The notes under the pieces: model-generated
Seen by the model: only the letters and a program-made list of their open reading frames with translations
Database searches by the model: none
What the model was told of the DNA's origin: nothing
Position numbers and translations under genes: made by a program
NCBI GenBank assembly: GCA_963969595.1
Contig: OZ018416.1
Location: 932,501-996,500 of the forward strand
Direction of reading: 5' to 3'
DNA from: Neckera pumila
Taxonomy: Eukaryota > Streptophyta > Bryopsida > Hypnales > Neckeraceae
Length of the DNA stretch: 64,000 nucleotides
Shown: one piece after another, positions 35,404 through 48,555 of the stretch
How positions within the stretch are numbered: position 1 is the stretch's first letter
Layout of the letters: each line of letters begins with the position of its first letter

Positions 35404-36201
35404 ATATCATTCTCTAGACCTTGTTGTACAACCAAAAATTTGGATTATTAACTTATCACATTGGTTGTAAATAATTTTGGTGTTTATAAAATCATTTGGT
35501 ATGAAAAATGAGTTTGTACGTTGTTAAACCATTTTCCTTTGCCTTCTATAGTATAGGAAATGAATTGCTTTTAGTTAGGTCAAAAGGGCTCTATTATTGG
35601 ACAATCTTAATACATTATTAGTGTTAGATCAATTGAAGTAAAATTATATAAGGTATTGATATGGAAGCCTTTGTGGTATAGTTTGTAAAAAAGTCTCTTT
35701 ATTATTTTGGTACATGATAGTTCAAATGTAAATTACTAAAAAATTAAAAATACTGTCAATAATCTTAAAATATTAAATAAATAATTCATTTAAACATATT
35801 TAACAATAAATATTATTTATTAAAATTTTATTTTATTGATAATTTTGAAAATCTAATACTATTGAATGTTTTAATTGGAAAAATATTAAAATATAAAAGC
35901 AATACATTAGTAAATTGTACCAAAAGGTTGTATCAATATAGAATGAATTATTATAAATACACTATAATATAATTATAGTTGTGATTTTATGGCATTGGGA
36001 TGTAAAAGAAGATGTTGAAATCATTGTGAAATTATTTTAAAAGAAATTTGAAAACAATGCAAATAAAACTTTCAAAACATAGATTGAAAAATGACAACAA
36101 AACATTTGTATATGAGGGCTACTTTTTAGATTAACTTTCATATAAATTTATGATATTCAATTTGTTATGGTATTTATGATGTTTTTGTAACAAATTTGAG
36201 T
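35404..36201. other. AT-rich spacer, no gene seen
   Basis: The presumed 3' flank of the orphan gene model. It is low-complexity, with poly-A/T stretches and no recognisable element. Confidence 0.4.
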
Positions 36202-37430
36202 TTAACCCTAAATGCCGTTGTCTGTTTAAGGGCAAAATGGATTTTGGATAGGTTCCTATGACCTCATTTTTTGGTGAATTTTTTTGAATCTTTTATAAGA
36301 TAAAAAAATCAATCAGATTTGTAGGAATGTAATTTTTATTTCAATTGATGCCCAGAATCAAAAGTTGTACTACAAAAAGCCTAGAATTGAACTTGGCAAG
36401 TAGTCCCAAAAAATTGCAAAAAGTCAAAATTAATTTTTTAATTTTTTCCTAAAGTAATACTACCTCCGTCCCAAAATGATCTTCCTATTGGCCTTATTTT
36501 TTTGTCCCAAAATGATCTTTGTGTTGCACTTTGAGAGGTGAAAATTGGTCAAATGTAACTTTTGGTTGTTCTCTACTACTAGCTAAACAACTCCAAGCAG
36601 TAGTTCCCCTCCATCCATGCAATCACCAATCAAAAGAAAAATGAAATGGTTGAAGGGGTCGATCAACAGTTTTTGTTTTTATTTTTTGCATCTTTTTGAA
36701 TATTGCCTGATTGAAGGAAATGAAGCTTTTGGAGGTGAAACAAAGGTCCACAAATGGTATTTGGCTTATACTAACCACTCACAAATGACAACTTCACCCT
36801 CAACAATTAAATAACCATTGGTGGTCCTTGAAAATACCTAAAAAATTTTACTTTTCAATAATTCAAAATTGCACTTTAAAAAAGGCTTCGAAACTCAAAG
36901 TTTCAAGGACAATAAGAGTGCACCTAACTCTATATATAATGCAAAATTAGCTTTAAAAATGTCATTTTTAGCCTTAATCCAAAACATTTTGTCTAACAGG
37001 AAGATCATTTGGGACGGAGGAGTATATGTTTGTCTATCTGTGACGTTTTGATTTATTCTATTTGGACTAGTAATGAGAAAGTTAAAGACAATCTTGTTTT
37101 TTGGGCAATCTAAACATCTTTTTGAAAAAATAACTTACACAATTCATTTTTGAATATAATTTTCACAAATTTTCACAAATTTTTGTGAAAAGGTTAATTT
37201 TTTTGCTAAAACAATCTCACCATTGGGATTATTGTGTTTCAAGTCCTTCTTAGAGTTATTAATGAGTCAATTTTTCTTTCAATCTTGGACCTATGTCTAT
37301 TTAACAATTTTCTTAAGAATGAAAATCAAGTGGTCTTTTTTTGAAATTTTTTTTTAAGAATTTCAACTCAATTATTCAATACAAACTAATTGCTTTGGTC
37401 TTGGTCTTGGTTGAAAAATGTTATTACTCT
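36202..37430. repeat. TTAACCCC repeat family, subfamily II, copy 2, interrupted
   Basis: It starts TTTAACCCTAAATGCCG and continues AAAATGGATTTTGG, as does the copy at about 56,436. After the Stowaway-like insertion (36,460-37,022) the sequence resumes with landmarks shared with 24,350-24,620 (TTCTATTTGGACT, CAATCTTGTTTTT, GAAAATCAAG). The right end is not sharply defined. Non-coding. Confidence 0.55.
36460..37022. mobile_element. Stowaway/mariner-like non-autonomous element
   Basis: 563 bp with terminal inverted repeats CTACCTCCGTCCCAAAATGA and TCATTTGGGACGGAGGAG, flanked by TA on both sides (36,458-59 and 37,023-24). TA duplication and CTCCNTCCGTCCC-type ends are diagnostic of Stowaway-type Tc1/mariner derivatives. 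The interior is AT-rich and non-coding. It lies inside an older repeat, so it is the younger insertion. Confidence 0.8.
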
Positions 37431-37487
37431 ATTACAAGAGACATTTTGCAGCTTATATACACTTGCATTAGCATTCTTTAACCCTTA

Positions 37488-38127
37488 AAGTTCCTTGACT
37501 ATGTTTCCACCCAAAAATGCTCCAAAACTGCCATTTCTAGTACAATTACCAAATTTTAGAAAAAAAATATTTTTAGACACATGTAACCATAGGATCTTAT
37601 AGTATGCTAGTTTTAAGAGATGTGAAAAAATTTCAGAATTTTCCACCATGCAGATTGGAAGATATTAGCGTTTGAATTGGTAGAAATTATTTTTTGGCCC
37701 TACAAAAAATAAGGCAGCAGTGCACTTTACAACGTCACACATATGTATGAAAAATGTCCCAAATGGTGGTGCTTCTTTGAATTCTTTTTTCTAAACAAGT
37801 TAGCTACATATTTAAAAATTTTCAAATCATTTGGAGTTGTATAACATATATGAAAAAAATAGTAAATAGAAAGAAGTAGAAAATGATTCAAAACACTAAA
37901 TTGTTAAGAATTTAGTTATGGAATTAAAAAATGCCAATCCCGATGGTTTAGGTCATAAATTTTGACTTATATTTCCAAATGTCATGAAATTTAGTGCATA
38001 TGAAAGATATTCCTCGTCTCCACCTTCTCTTAAATTTTCAGCATAAAATATGCAAATTTCTAATCTCAGGTACCTATCCAAAATTGCAATGTTGCTAAAA
38101 TTAGCAGGCTAGTTCTTTAAGGGTTAA
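37488..38127. repeat. TTAACCCCTAAAG repeat family, subfamily I, copy 2
   Basis: It begins TTAACCCTTAAAGTTCC and ends AGTTCTTTAAGGGTTAA. It is collinear with 13,877-14,793 but shorter. CATTCTTT precedes the left end and also occurs a few bases beyond the right end, so an 8-bp target duplication is possible but not clean. Confidence 0.65.
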
Positions 38128-39181
38128 AAGACTCATTCTTTGGATTGAAGAATTTCATAAAAGCTATACATACTACATTAGACAAAAAGTTGTTTTTTCA
38201 AGAATTTTGATTAACTTCAATATATGTCAAAATTTGATTATTATTTTATACCTTCAATAAAATGCAAAATAGGTGTTGTGCCCCTCATATCCCAACTTAT
38301 CCAAAATCTTAAGATTTTCAGCCAGTTGAAGAAAATGTTTGAAGTGTATATATATATCTTGAAACACATGGACAAATTCCATTGATAAAGGAAATAGTAC
38401 ACAAAACTAGAGGACCACGTCTTTGGCAAAATTTTTACATTTTCTAAAACATTTTCAAAGCACCATTTTATAAAAAAAAAAAAAAAGGCCAAAGACAGCA
38501 TTCACGGATTCAAAACACAATAGCAGGCAGAGCTTGCTATTAGAGATCCAGTGACCCATAGAGGACCCTTGCCACATCAATTAAAAGCACCCATTTTGAG
38601 TTGAGCTAGCCTCTAGCTCATCAAAAGATGGGTTCTCTCGCCGAAGAAGTCCGCAGATCGGAACCATATGTTATCAAATCACAGGAGAAAGGTTGTCCGG
38701 GTATAAATCACAGAGATAAAAATGTCTTTGAACCATCAAAAAGTCACCTCCGGTGTGAACGCGGTGTGAATGCTCCCTCCGTACAGGCACCTCCGTACCA
38801 GGCGAACCAGGCGAAAGGCCGGAGCCCTGCCTACTCCCCTTTCCATACTGGGCTCAACCCAATTATCTTCCGAAATCAATTGAAATTCGTAGATATCAGA
38901 CCTCACCGCGTGTTTGGTAGAAAGAATATGCCTGTAATGGGAAAATCTACTACGTATATATGTCTTTTAAATCAACAGGACTCAACAGCAGATCTACGAA
39001 AACGTAAGATCCCGGCACCGCCCGTGACGGAAGGGAGGGAGAGAGACGCCACAAGCTTTGAACCTCTTTTGACGAAGGTTTCTGCTGTGCTTGGAATTTG
39101 CAACGGAAGCGAGGAATGGCGCTGGGAGGAAGCAAGCTCTAGAGCATCACAGCAAGCGTAGTCGCACGATACAGGTCTTCG
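38128..39181. promoter_or_regulatory. Upstream region of the SPPL gene
   Basis: AT-rich to about 38,500, then GC-richer. An ATG-started frame of 177 codons (38,628-39,161, beginning MGSLAEEVRRSEPYVIK) ends 20 bp before the SPPL start codon. No domain is recognised in it. It is more likely promoter and 5' UTR, possibly with uORFs, than a separate gene. Confidence 0.4.
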
Positions 39182-42100
39182 ATGATGACAGGTGCGACGA
39201 TGGTGTCTCGCAATCGCGCTGTGGTGTGGACCGTGTTGGCTTTGCTTCTGGCGGCCGATCCGTGCTTTGGGAGGGGCAACCGAGACATCATGCAAGACGA
39301 CGCGGACACGCCGAAGCAGCCTGGTTGCGACAACAGCTTTGTCTTGGTGAGTCTCGGATCTCGTTAAATTGTGTCGAGAGAATGAAGTGGAGTGGAGTGG
39401 AGTGGAGTTCGAACGACGTGGTGGAGGATTCAGTCAGGCGGAAGAAAGGGGTTCAGAATTTTCGTGGGGTTAGGATTTCGTGAGGGAATCTCTGTGGTAA
39501 AGCGCCTTGAAATGGGAGAATTTTGATGTTTTGGATGGTTTATGACGTTGTGGTGTGTGGATTTGGAAGTCCTTTGAAATAGCAAGCCGCGTTCAAAGTA
39601 GGATGCGTTACTTTGCTGTGATGTGATGTGCTGTTGTGGTGGTAGTCGTTTCCAAGGTGTGTTGTTGAGTAAAATTAGAAGAATTTGATTGAGAGCTAAA
39701 ATTTGCTGTTTGGAACGGAACAGGGGGGAAACATTGATCGACGAGCGTCTGTGCTAGTTACCCTACTGGAGTTTTCTTTTGGTTAGGGTTTCGTGAAATG
39801 GCACTACGAAGCTTTATGGTGTAGTGCGTGTATAGCCATTCGAATTAGGAGAATCTTGATATCTTGGATGCTTTTTGTGTCTTCGTGGTGTGTTGAGATT
39901 CAGGGGATTTGAGAGTTTAGCAGTTTTGCATCATGTTAGCCTGCGCTACTTTAGGATGATGTGCTGTTGTGGTATTCGCTTTGTTATTGGACGATTGATT
40001 ATAATTGGAAGAAGTTTTGAAAGATGAATTGCACTTGAGGATGGAATCGTTGCTCGGTGAACATCTTTGCTGGTTATACACTGGATTAGGTCAACATGAG
40101 CTGCAATTAGAGTAACACACTTTCGTGTATTTCAGTGCAATTTAGGTGTGGAGTGTCCATCCACTGGTAATCACGAATCAACAATGAATGGTTTTAGGTT
40201 GGTCGGATCATCTAGATAGTGGTGCCCGTGGGAGTTTCTTCCGATTTGGAAATGACCCAATTGTTTAGTAGGAGAGATCAGTACCAGGAGGCGTGATACG
40301 TTTTTGCTTCGCAGGTGAAAGTACGGACGTGGATGGATGGCATTGAGGCGACTGAACTAGTGGGCGTAAGCGCTCGTTTTGGGGAAACTATATCATACAC
40401 CGCTGTGGAAGTTAATGCCCTCTCTCTGGCAGAGCCAAGTCCTGCAAACTCGTGCAATACGTCTGTTTTACCGGTTAGCCACTCAACTCCCTGGCATGCT
40501 GCACCTTGGCTCTGAGTAATTTGACGAGCCGAGGAGCATCAGAAGTGACAATATTAATCAATTCATTCTCTGAATTTCTCTTCGTTTATGCTGTTCTTGG
40601 TCGTATGTGTTTAGTCTTATATCAGAGATTCTGACTTCGCTTTTCCTGACAGCTGACGGGTCGTGCGGCTTTGGTACGGCGTGGAGATTGCACCTTCACA
40701 ACGAAGGCACGAATGGCACAAGCAGCGGGTGCTAAGGCCCTCATTGTTATTAACGATAAAGAAGGTACTTGGAGAAATTTCACTTGTTGTCACCCGTAAC
40801 ATTTCAATTAGGTACACGGCCCTCCAGTATTCGATGGATTAAGTTTGAATTCGGAGCTTTGGACAGTCTACACGTTTTTTCTTGTTTGAGTGGTTGCAAG
40901 CAGAACTCAGGGGTGAATGTGGTCATCTTTAGACTGTTTCTAGTAATTTCCGCAAATGTTTTTCTTTCTCGTCAGAATATTAGTTTTCGATTACTGACCT
41001 CGCTAGCAGAATTGACTAAAGTGTTATATTTGTGCTTAGAATACACTTGTTCAGGATTGCAAATAGTTGTTTGATATTTTCGTTTATCGTTAACAATTTA
41101 ATTGTTTGAGTGTATACAAAAAAATTAGTTTCGACACGGCGTATATTCGCTAATGGTACGCATTTATTTTTTTGGGTGATGAAGAACTATACAAGATGGT
41201 GTGCGAAGATAACAGTACCTTCCTAGATATCCATATCCCGTCAATCATGTTGCCCCAGTCAGCTGGAGATACCCTGGAGGCTGGTTTACTTCGTGATGAA
41301 ACAGGTGCCTTGTTTGGATACTCTCTGATTTTTGCGGTTAACTTTTGCTGAAGAAGTATTGGTCTCACATGTGATCAATTAATGTTTTCATTAGATTCAG
41401 ATTTGAATTAGTGTGGTGGATAGACATTGTTGTAGCATCCTTATCATATTTTTCGCTATTGATTGATCTGTATTTGCTCCTTCTACTTTGAGGAAGTATT
41501 TAAACTGCTTTTTAAAGACTTTACTTCGATTTCAGTTTCTGAGTTCTGAGTTCTGATCGACTTTAAGGCATATCAAGGAATGTCTGCATATGTTTGGTCT
41601 CTTCTTATATTGAAATAATTCTTGTACATGTATGCAGATTCTGCCTTTCTAGCTTTACTTTTTGAGCCACCATTATTTTCGATTTTTTCTTGAGTCTGTT
41701 GGAGATGCAATGACAGATTGCAAGGACACTTTTATCTTGTTCTTGATTGGTTTTCGTTATTGCAGTGAAAGTCCTGATGTACTCGCCAAAGCGGCCTGTT
41801 GTGGACATATCGGAAATATTCTTGTGGCTGATGGCCGTCGGTACGGTTCTTGGTGCCTCTTTCTGGTCAGCGTGGACCGCTAAAGAAGCAGCCCAGGAAC
41901 ACTACAGAAGCATAAAGGTACGGTTTGTTCAGAAAATCACGCGCATTTTTTTTTAACTTCACAGACATGCCTGTACTTTTGGGGTGGCTTCTACCAGAGG
42001 TTGTTAGGAAACGTGGAAATATTGAAATCAAGGCTCTGCATATGGCTCGGCGAGTTTCACATGGTCAGTAAAGAGGGACCTGTTGCTGCTACCTCCACTT

Positions 42101-45100
42101 GAATTCTGGACGCTGGTTCACGACTATTTAACCCTTCTACTCAGATATTAGTCGTATGCTTTCGAAGGTGTGACAAGTTTTATGTTTTTACACAATGCAG
42201 GAAGGAGGAGATCCTTATCTCTCCGACGGTGAGCACGATACAAACAAGGATGTTGTGGACATCAATGTTATATCTGCTTGCCTGTTCATGGTTCTTGCAT
42301 CAGTATTTTTGCTGGTGCTGTATTACTTTATGTCGCAGTGGTTCCTTATTCTACTGGTCGTTCTTTTCTGTATTGGTGGTTTCGAGGTAATTTTCATATT
42401 TCTCAACCAGAACCTTTGAATTTCTTTCCATATTTGATTCTTGTTAGCCTGTGGCGTTCTCTTGGAATACGAATACAGTTTCATTTACAGTTTTTAGTTT
42501 TCTTTCTGTTCTATGTTATTTGTGTTAAAGGAATATAAGGGAAGATTGCTCGACTGGAATGCACCCAAGAATTTATATTGATTTTTTTGTGTACATTCAT
42601 TTGGAATCGAAGTTTGTATATAATCATTGTAACAATGTGAGATATTGGTGGTGGTGGTGGATTGCGCAGGGTCTGCAAACTTGTATGGTATCCCTTCTCT
42701 CCAGGTAAAGTTGCCATATCTTCTATCACTGTGTGCTGTCAAGGAATTATTGTCCTCCGTCTTCTGAAGACGTGATTGGGATGCAGGGTGATAGTAATTT
42801 GGAAGTCTTACAGAAGATTAATATGGTGACGGAGTGATTCTGATATGGGTGGACTAAATTTTTCTTTTGGGGAGATTTCAGACTACGCTTATATCATTGT
42901 GCTTTTAATCGTTGGACCTTTCTCTAAGACGGTGTTCTTTCTTATGGGTTGCTTTAGGTGGTTTCCTCAAGCGGCAGGAACTTTCTTCAGTGTGCCAGTT
43001 TTGGGATCTATGTCGGTTCTTTCACTCACAGTGGCTCCCTTTGCGCTCTTATTTGCGGTATTATGGGGTATCTATCGAAATCTTAGTTTCGCCTGGATCG
43101 GCCAAGACGTCCTTGTGCGTACTCTCTTTTATACCTAAAATCGCCTTTCTGGTGTCGAACTCCCAAATTGCATCCTGTATTTTAGTACATATGGATGGTC
43201 GTGTAGTCATCTCCTACTTCATGTGTTATTACTTATCGCTGAGGTAAATTGAAACCTCTAAATTGGTTCTGCACTCTTAATAGGTGACATTCATTTTTGC
43301 AGGGGATTTCGCTGATTCTGAGTGTCCTCCAAATCGTGCGCATACCTAATATCAAGGTTGTTTTCTCAGCGTTTATTAGAGCCATGTCTTGGATTTGGCG
43401 CATTGGCCCTAGCAGCAGAATGCTAACAACACATTAGTTTCAGGATTCCTGTTATTTACCTTTTCGTGTACTGTAATGGATGTAAACAGGTTTCTGCTGT
43501 ACTACTGAGTGCTGCCTTTGTGTACGACATATTTTGGGTGTTCATATCCCCGCTTATCTTTGATGAAAGTGTCATGATCGTGGTACGTACACTATCTTTG
43601 ACCTGATCTGTTTCTGCAACTCTCTAAATTTTCGCTATTTTTTAAGCACTTCGACATTAGTTATCTTGTTTATCACTTCAATGTATACACTTATTGCCCG
43701 TATAGCATTATGCAATCGTGGTGCAGTTCTTATAGTACGGTTTTGCTTGACCAGGTTGCTCGGGGAGATAAGAGCAATGGAGAGGGTATCCCCATGCTCC
43801 TTAAAGTCCCACGCCTGTATGATCCGTGGGGTGGCTACAGTATCATTGGCTTTGGGGATATTTTACTTCCAGGACTTTTGGTCTCCTTCTGCTTACGGTA
43901 TTTTCCTGCATGCTGCTTCGTTGATTTTTTTATCTATCAGCGATGGATTTAAAAGATGCTTTTATTAATCTGCGCATATTTGAACTCTGGAATTTATACC
44001 TTGTATGATAATAACGAATGTTCATTGTTTTTTATGTTTCTTGGGAGCTGATTAATTCCGAATATTGACATTAGACTTTTTTTCTCCTACATTTCTAACT
44101 TACAAGCTCGAATATTTTCCTGAAACAGTATAGGACATGGTGAAGTGAAGAGCTAATTGTGTACAGTAGAACCTAACTCGTTCCTCTAAAAGCCGATAAA
44201 CCTCTATAAGCTAATCTTGTCAGACCGATCCCCGGACTATCGCTTTAGAGAGGTTCTACTGTGTTTGTTTTCCTAGCATGAATTGTGCTGGTTGGTTGTG
44301 CTTTGCAGGTATGACTGGGTGGCAAAGAAAAGACTCTTCAATGGGTACTTTTTGTGGGCGTCGGCGGGTTATGGCCTCGGTAAGCCCTCGTACATTCTTG
44401 GAATGGGGTCCTTTGTTGCTTTCTGTTGAGAACACCGGTTTATTTGTCATATCTTCTATGAATAATGTGTGACCCCTACAACAGTATTCTCTGGACGTGT
44501 CTCATGGTTCTGTCACCTTGGGAAGTCATGAATAGAATTCGTATGCAAAAGGGAAACATCTCTACTTGTCAATATTAACGTGCTTGAGCTATTGTGTACA
44601 GGGTTGTTTTGGACTTACGTAGCCCTCAATTTGATGGTGGGAAGTGGCCAGCCTGCGCTGCTGTATATTGTTCCATGTACTCTAGGTATTGTTCCACCTT
44701 TATTCAGATATGCCAGCATTGGTAAATATTTTAGAGGATTCCTTTGCCAGTGACGTCCTAAGTTCTATACTATCTGCCTGGAGAGTACCCTGTTTGTGTT
44801 TGTGGTGCAGGTGATAACTCTTGTCAAATATATTACATTCGACTTCTGATGAGAGTGCTCTATGGAGCAATAATTTGGTTGTAATGCATTTGGTGACGTA
44901 TTTTTCTCTTCGGACCGAACATTAAATGCACAACGTCTAGAGGAATTTCACTGTATTCTTACTATTGACTTGTCATGTGCTAGGAACTGTGCTTATTCTG
45001 GGGTGGTGGCGAGGAGAGTTGAAATCTTTATGGACTAAAGGAGAACAAGTTTCTCCAGTCGAGAATTATACGGATTCAACTCGCGTTCATGATCATCCGA

Positions 45101-45108
45101 ACACGTAA
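39182..45108 (+). CDS. SPPL: Signal peptide peptidase-like intramembrane aspartyl protease (SPPL, PA-domain type), 14 exons
   Basis: A multi-pass GxGD protease that cleaves type II transmembrane segments, expected in endosomes, Golgi or vacuole. Exons: 39182-39346, 40315-40473, 40653-40764, 41185-41304, 41766-41917, 42201-42386, 42670-42704, 42958-43114, 43303-43356, 43490-43582, 43755-43897, 44309-44379, 44602-44685 and 44984-45108. All are phase-consistent, giving 551 residues, normal for the family. Order: signal peptide (about 12-30), lumenal protease-associated domain with [17 protein letters not shown] and ALIVIND (about 48-180), nine-helix core from about 185, catalytic YD (D393 in FVYDIFW), GFGD (D446) and the PAL motif (500-502, in GQPALLY). 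All catalytic elements are intact, so it should be active. A second in-frame ATG at 39,185 or 39,200 may be the real start. Confidence 0.95.
39385..39408. repeat. GTGGA microsatellite in SPPL intron 1
   Basis: About four and a half tandem GTGGA units, 40 bp after the first splice donor. Such repeats vary in length between individuals. Confidence 0.7.
44166..44261. mobile_element. Emigrant-like MITE inside an SPPL intron
   Basis: 96 bp between CAGTAGAACCT and AGGTTCTACTG, with an internal CCTCTATAAGCTAAT. These ends resemble the Arabidopsis Emigrant family (pogo-like, TA target). TA precedes the left end but TG follows the right, so the duplication is not intact. It lies in the intron between exons 11 and 12 and leaves splice sites untouched. 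Confidence 0.6.
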
Positions 45109-48100
45109 CTGGTGGCTTTAAGTTCCAACGTACCGTAGACAGTGAATCAGAATGATTAGAAATTTACCCTTTATACTTTTGACGTGTATAATTTTTCTTT
45201 AGGACTGACTTTTTCTAGTCTTCTTTCGAACTGACTCTAGCTAAGTGTTTTGTGATATGCGAATTCAACTTGAAAATCCTTGTTGAATCGCTCTGTACAA
45301 GTGACATTTTTTTAAATGAACACTTTTTGTGTGTGAAGTTGCATTACTTGGGACTGCTTATTCTTTCAACCAATTTCAATGACTTTCGTTTTTGTATATT
45401 TTAGGACCATATTATGTTTGTGTTTTCATATATATTCATAATTGTGACAACTACAAGTTATGTGTGAATTATGAAATCGACTACCCTCCGCAATTGTAAG
45501 AATGTTTGGGGTTCTTTGGATATCATGTATATATTCAGTCACTTGTGAACCTTTACGGCCCAAATTTGATGATGGTGAACAAACTATGTGGAGCGAAGAG
45601 CTGCTTGATCTTCTCATAATGGGAAGTGGTTGCGAAGCAAATATAAACTAGATTAGGTCATTTGGGATGTCATTGCATTTAGCCACATTTGAGTCTTTGC
45701 CATACAATGCATTTTTGATTCGTTGATTCCTCGGTAATTTCATTCATTTAAGAAGATTTGGTCTCTTCTCTGAAGAGCTGCTCTGTGGTTGATCTGGATC
45801 ACCCAGAACAGCACTGTCTTTGCTCACGATCAATAGCCTCTTGCCATCTTATCAATCTACACAATCAAGAAATTTTTATTCATCTCTTTTTTAAATCTAT
45901 TTTTTGTTGCCCACTTTGACATTAAAATAAAAATAAAAATTATGATGAATGCAATACAAAAGTGGAAGTAAAAAACAAAGCTTTACATGTCAAGTGTGAT
46001 GATTAGAAGTTGTCCCAAAAATTTTATGCAAAAATTTCTATTTATAAAGCAAATATTAGACCCATCCAAAAAATAATGTTATTTTTGACACTTTTCAACA
46101 ATAAGGTGTGAAAATATGTTGTAAGTAATCTCAGATTTCAACACTTTGGTGTCAAAAAAATGTATCAAAAAGAGTGTCATACTTGATATGTGGAAAAGTG
46201 TCAAACAAAGAGTTTGAAAGAGAGTTGAAAATGGTGTTGAAAAATGCATCAAAAAGAGTGTTGAAATGAGTATCAAAAAACAAGGATAATTTTTTTTTAA
46301 TAATAATAATAATAATAATAAAAATAAAAATAATGATTTTTGCTCCTTAAATTCTTTACCCAAGTTGCTTGCACTTGTCCACAATTTCTTATCTACTAAA
46401 GTTATTCAAACTCGCTACCCAATTCTACTAATGTTTATACTTTTCAAGTTGAATTTCTTTTGTAAAATCTTTAAAAATTGATTGGTTTGTCAAAATAGTT
46501 GATGAAACACAATGGATCTACTATTATTTTGAGTTAGTATAGATTGAAATATTATAATATTATACCAATAAAATTAAAAGATTTATTTTGACACTTATTT
46601 TCTATGTGACGCTAAATATTCCTCTTTTTTAAAGATATTATAGAACAAATTAGTATAATTACAAATTTTCATTTAGAAAACTAGAAATAATGAAGTTGCA
46701 TAATAATCATTGTTTAGCAGGGATGGATGATCTAATTGAAACAATTACATACAATTACATACAATAAATTACATACATACATACCATTGACAACTATTGA
46801 AAATTCAACCAAGTCAAGAATGAAGAAGATACCATCCTTGTTAAGTTTATACAACTAAGATGAAATCATAGAATATTGGTTCTAAATTCAAACATATTGA
46901 CGCAATGTAATTTATCTATTTTCAATGACTCATTACTTTTGATATACCAATGCCATTCCTAGATAGCATTATGCATATTTTTTTGTCAAGTAGTGTAATT
47001 AACTTTGCCACTGGACTAGGAGGACCATACAACCATGAAAGTAGAGGCAATTGCGTACTCTGACCGTTGTCCATGTTGATATAAAAATACTCATTTAAAG
47101 CATCAATCATTCACCAATGCACACAAAATCCATTTGACTTTAGACTTAGATATTTTTTATTTTGAGAATATTATTTAAAAAAATATATATATATATAGAA
47201 GAAAATAATAGATGTCAATGTACAAATTATATATGTTGTATACATTCCTTTTCCATTCTATTGTTATTCATCAGGACTCTTTTCTTCTCCAATTCCTCAA
47301 CTCTCTCCTAACTTACTTTTTTTTGGCCATTTCATCAATTCAAGAAATGATAGCTTTGCTGCACTCAATTGATTGAATCCATATTGTACAAATTCAACTT
47401 TAACATCTAAACTTGCATTTGTAAAAGCAGGCTATGATTCTATAGGAAAGTACCTTGTGCGGCCTTCTTGTAAAGACAATTTGATTTGTAAGAAATCTAG
47501 ACAATGGTTTTACAAGAAAGGGTAGAAGATTGTGGTTTCAAACTGCAACTATTATAAGACCACAACATTTATTCACTATTATTTGAGAGTTTTTGAAATT
47601 GTGAGAGTGCATGTGCTCTGTGAGTTTTAGTTGAGTGTTGTTTGTATATACGACAATTCTCTTCTTTTATCACTCAAGTCGCCCACTCTCCTAGTAATAG
47701 ACCTTTTTGCACATCTATCCTAGCCTCCTGCAATCCATGCACTTAACTCGTTTTTAATCTAGATTTCAAATTGTAGCATTCATGCATTTATAGTTGCAAA
47801 TGCAAGTTTCTTTATCTAGAGAATAGATCACCGGCCTTGGGGCTATTCTCAAGACAACTTGTTGGAAGAACTTTTGATTCACATATTACTTAAGTATAAA
47901 AAGATCAAGAATTATGCGTAAATATTTATGCCATATACAAATCAAGGTGTAAGTAAACCTACTTACTAATAAAAAGCAAGAAGTGCCAAATTTCTAATTT
48001 GAATCATGAAGAAAGAGCTTTCATATTGGTATTTGCCCGTGCTAATTGCAACTTGATAATATTGATTTTCATAACTCTTTGGTGAAGTCTATGACTATCC

Positions 48101-48420
48101 TCATAACACATTTTAATATATATGGATACAAGGCATCTCTCAGGTCATTAATATTTCATGTCAAGTACCATAGCTTGAGGTCATTTTTCAAAAAAACAGT
48201 TAATATTTTTGAAGCTTAATGATTTAAAAAATTAATAAGCCATTTTGCCAAATTCAAAAAGTTAAACATAAAGAAAGTTAAAATGTTGGAAAAGATATAT
48301 GTTCAACTTGATTCCAAAACATGTCAACATTTGATTATAGGTTGTAAACTCCAAATTCATTTAGGCCACTCTAACTCTACCCCGAAGCAGGGATATTAGA
48401 AACTAATGAGTGCATTTACT
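45109..48420. other. SPPL 3' flank, then AT-rich spacer; no gene seen
   Basis: The first about 500 bp are the likely 3' UTR and flank. Beyond 45,900 the DNA is AT-rich, with a degenerate minisatellite at about 46,136-46,290 (units around CAAAAAGAGTGTTGAAA) followed by a TAA trinucleotide run (46,297-46,335). No coding frame. Confidence 0.45.
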
Positions 48421-48555
48421 TGAAGAAATCTATGTTCAACTTAACAGAAACTACCACACGTGTTCATTGCGTCCAGCGCAAAATCCGCAGATTTTGTGCT
48501 GGACGCAACAAACACGTGGGATAGTTTTTGTTAAGTTGAATGCAAATTTCTTCTA
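48421..48555. repeat. Hairpin with G-box in both arms, 135 bp
   Basis: The left arm reads TTCAACTTAACAGAAACTA, then CACACGTGTT, then GCGTCCAGC. The right arm mirrors it with GCTGGACGC, AACACGTGGGA and TTAAGTTGAA. Arms of about 60 bp with a tiny loop give a near-continuous stem. It could be a short MITE or a hairpin RNA locus. No clear target duplication. Confidence 0.7.
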
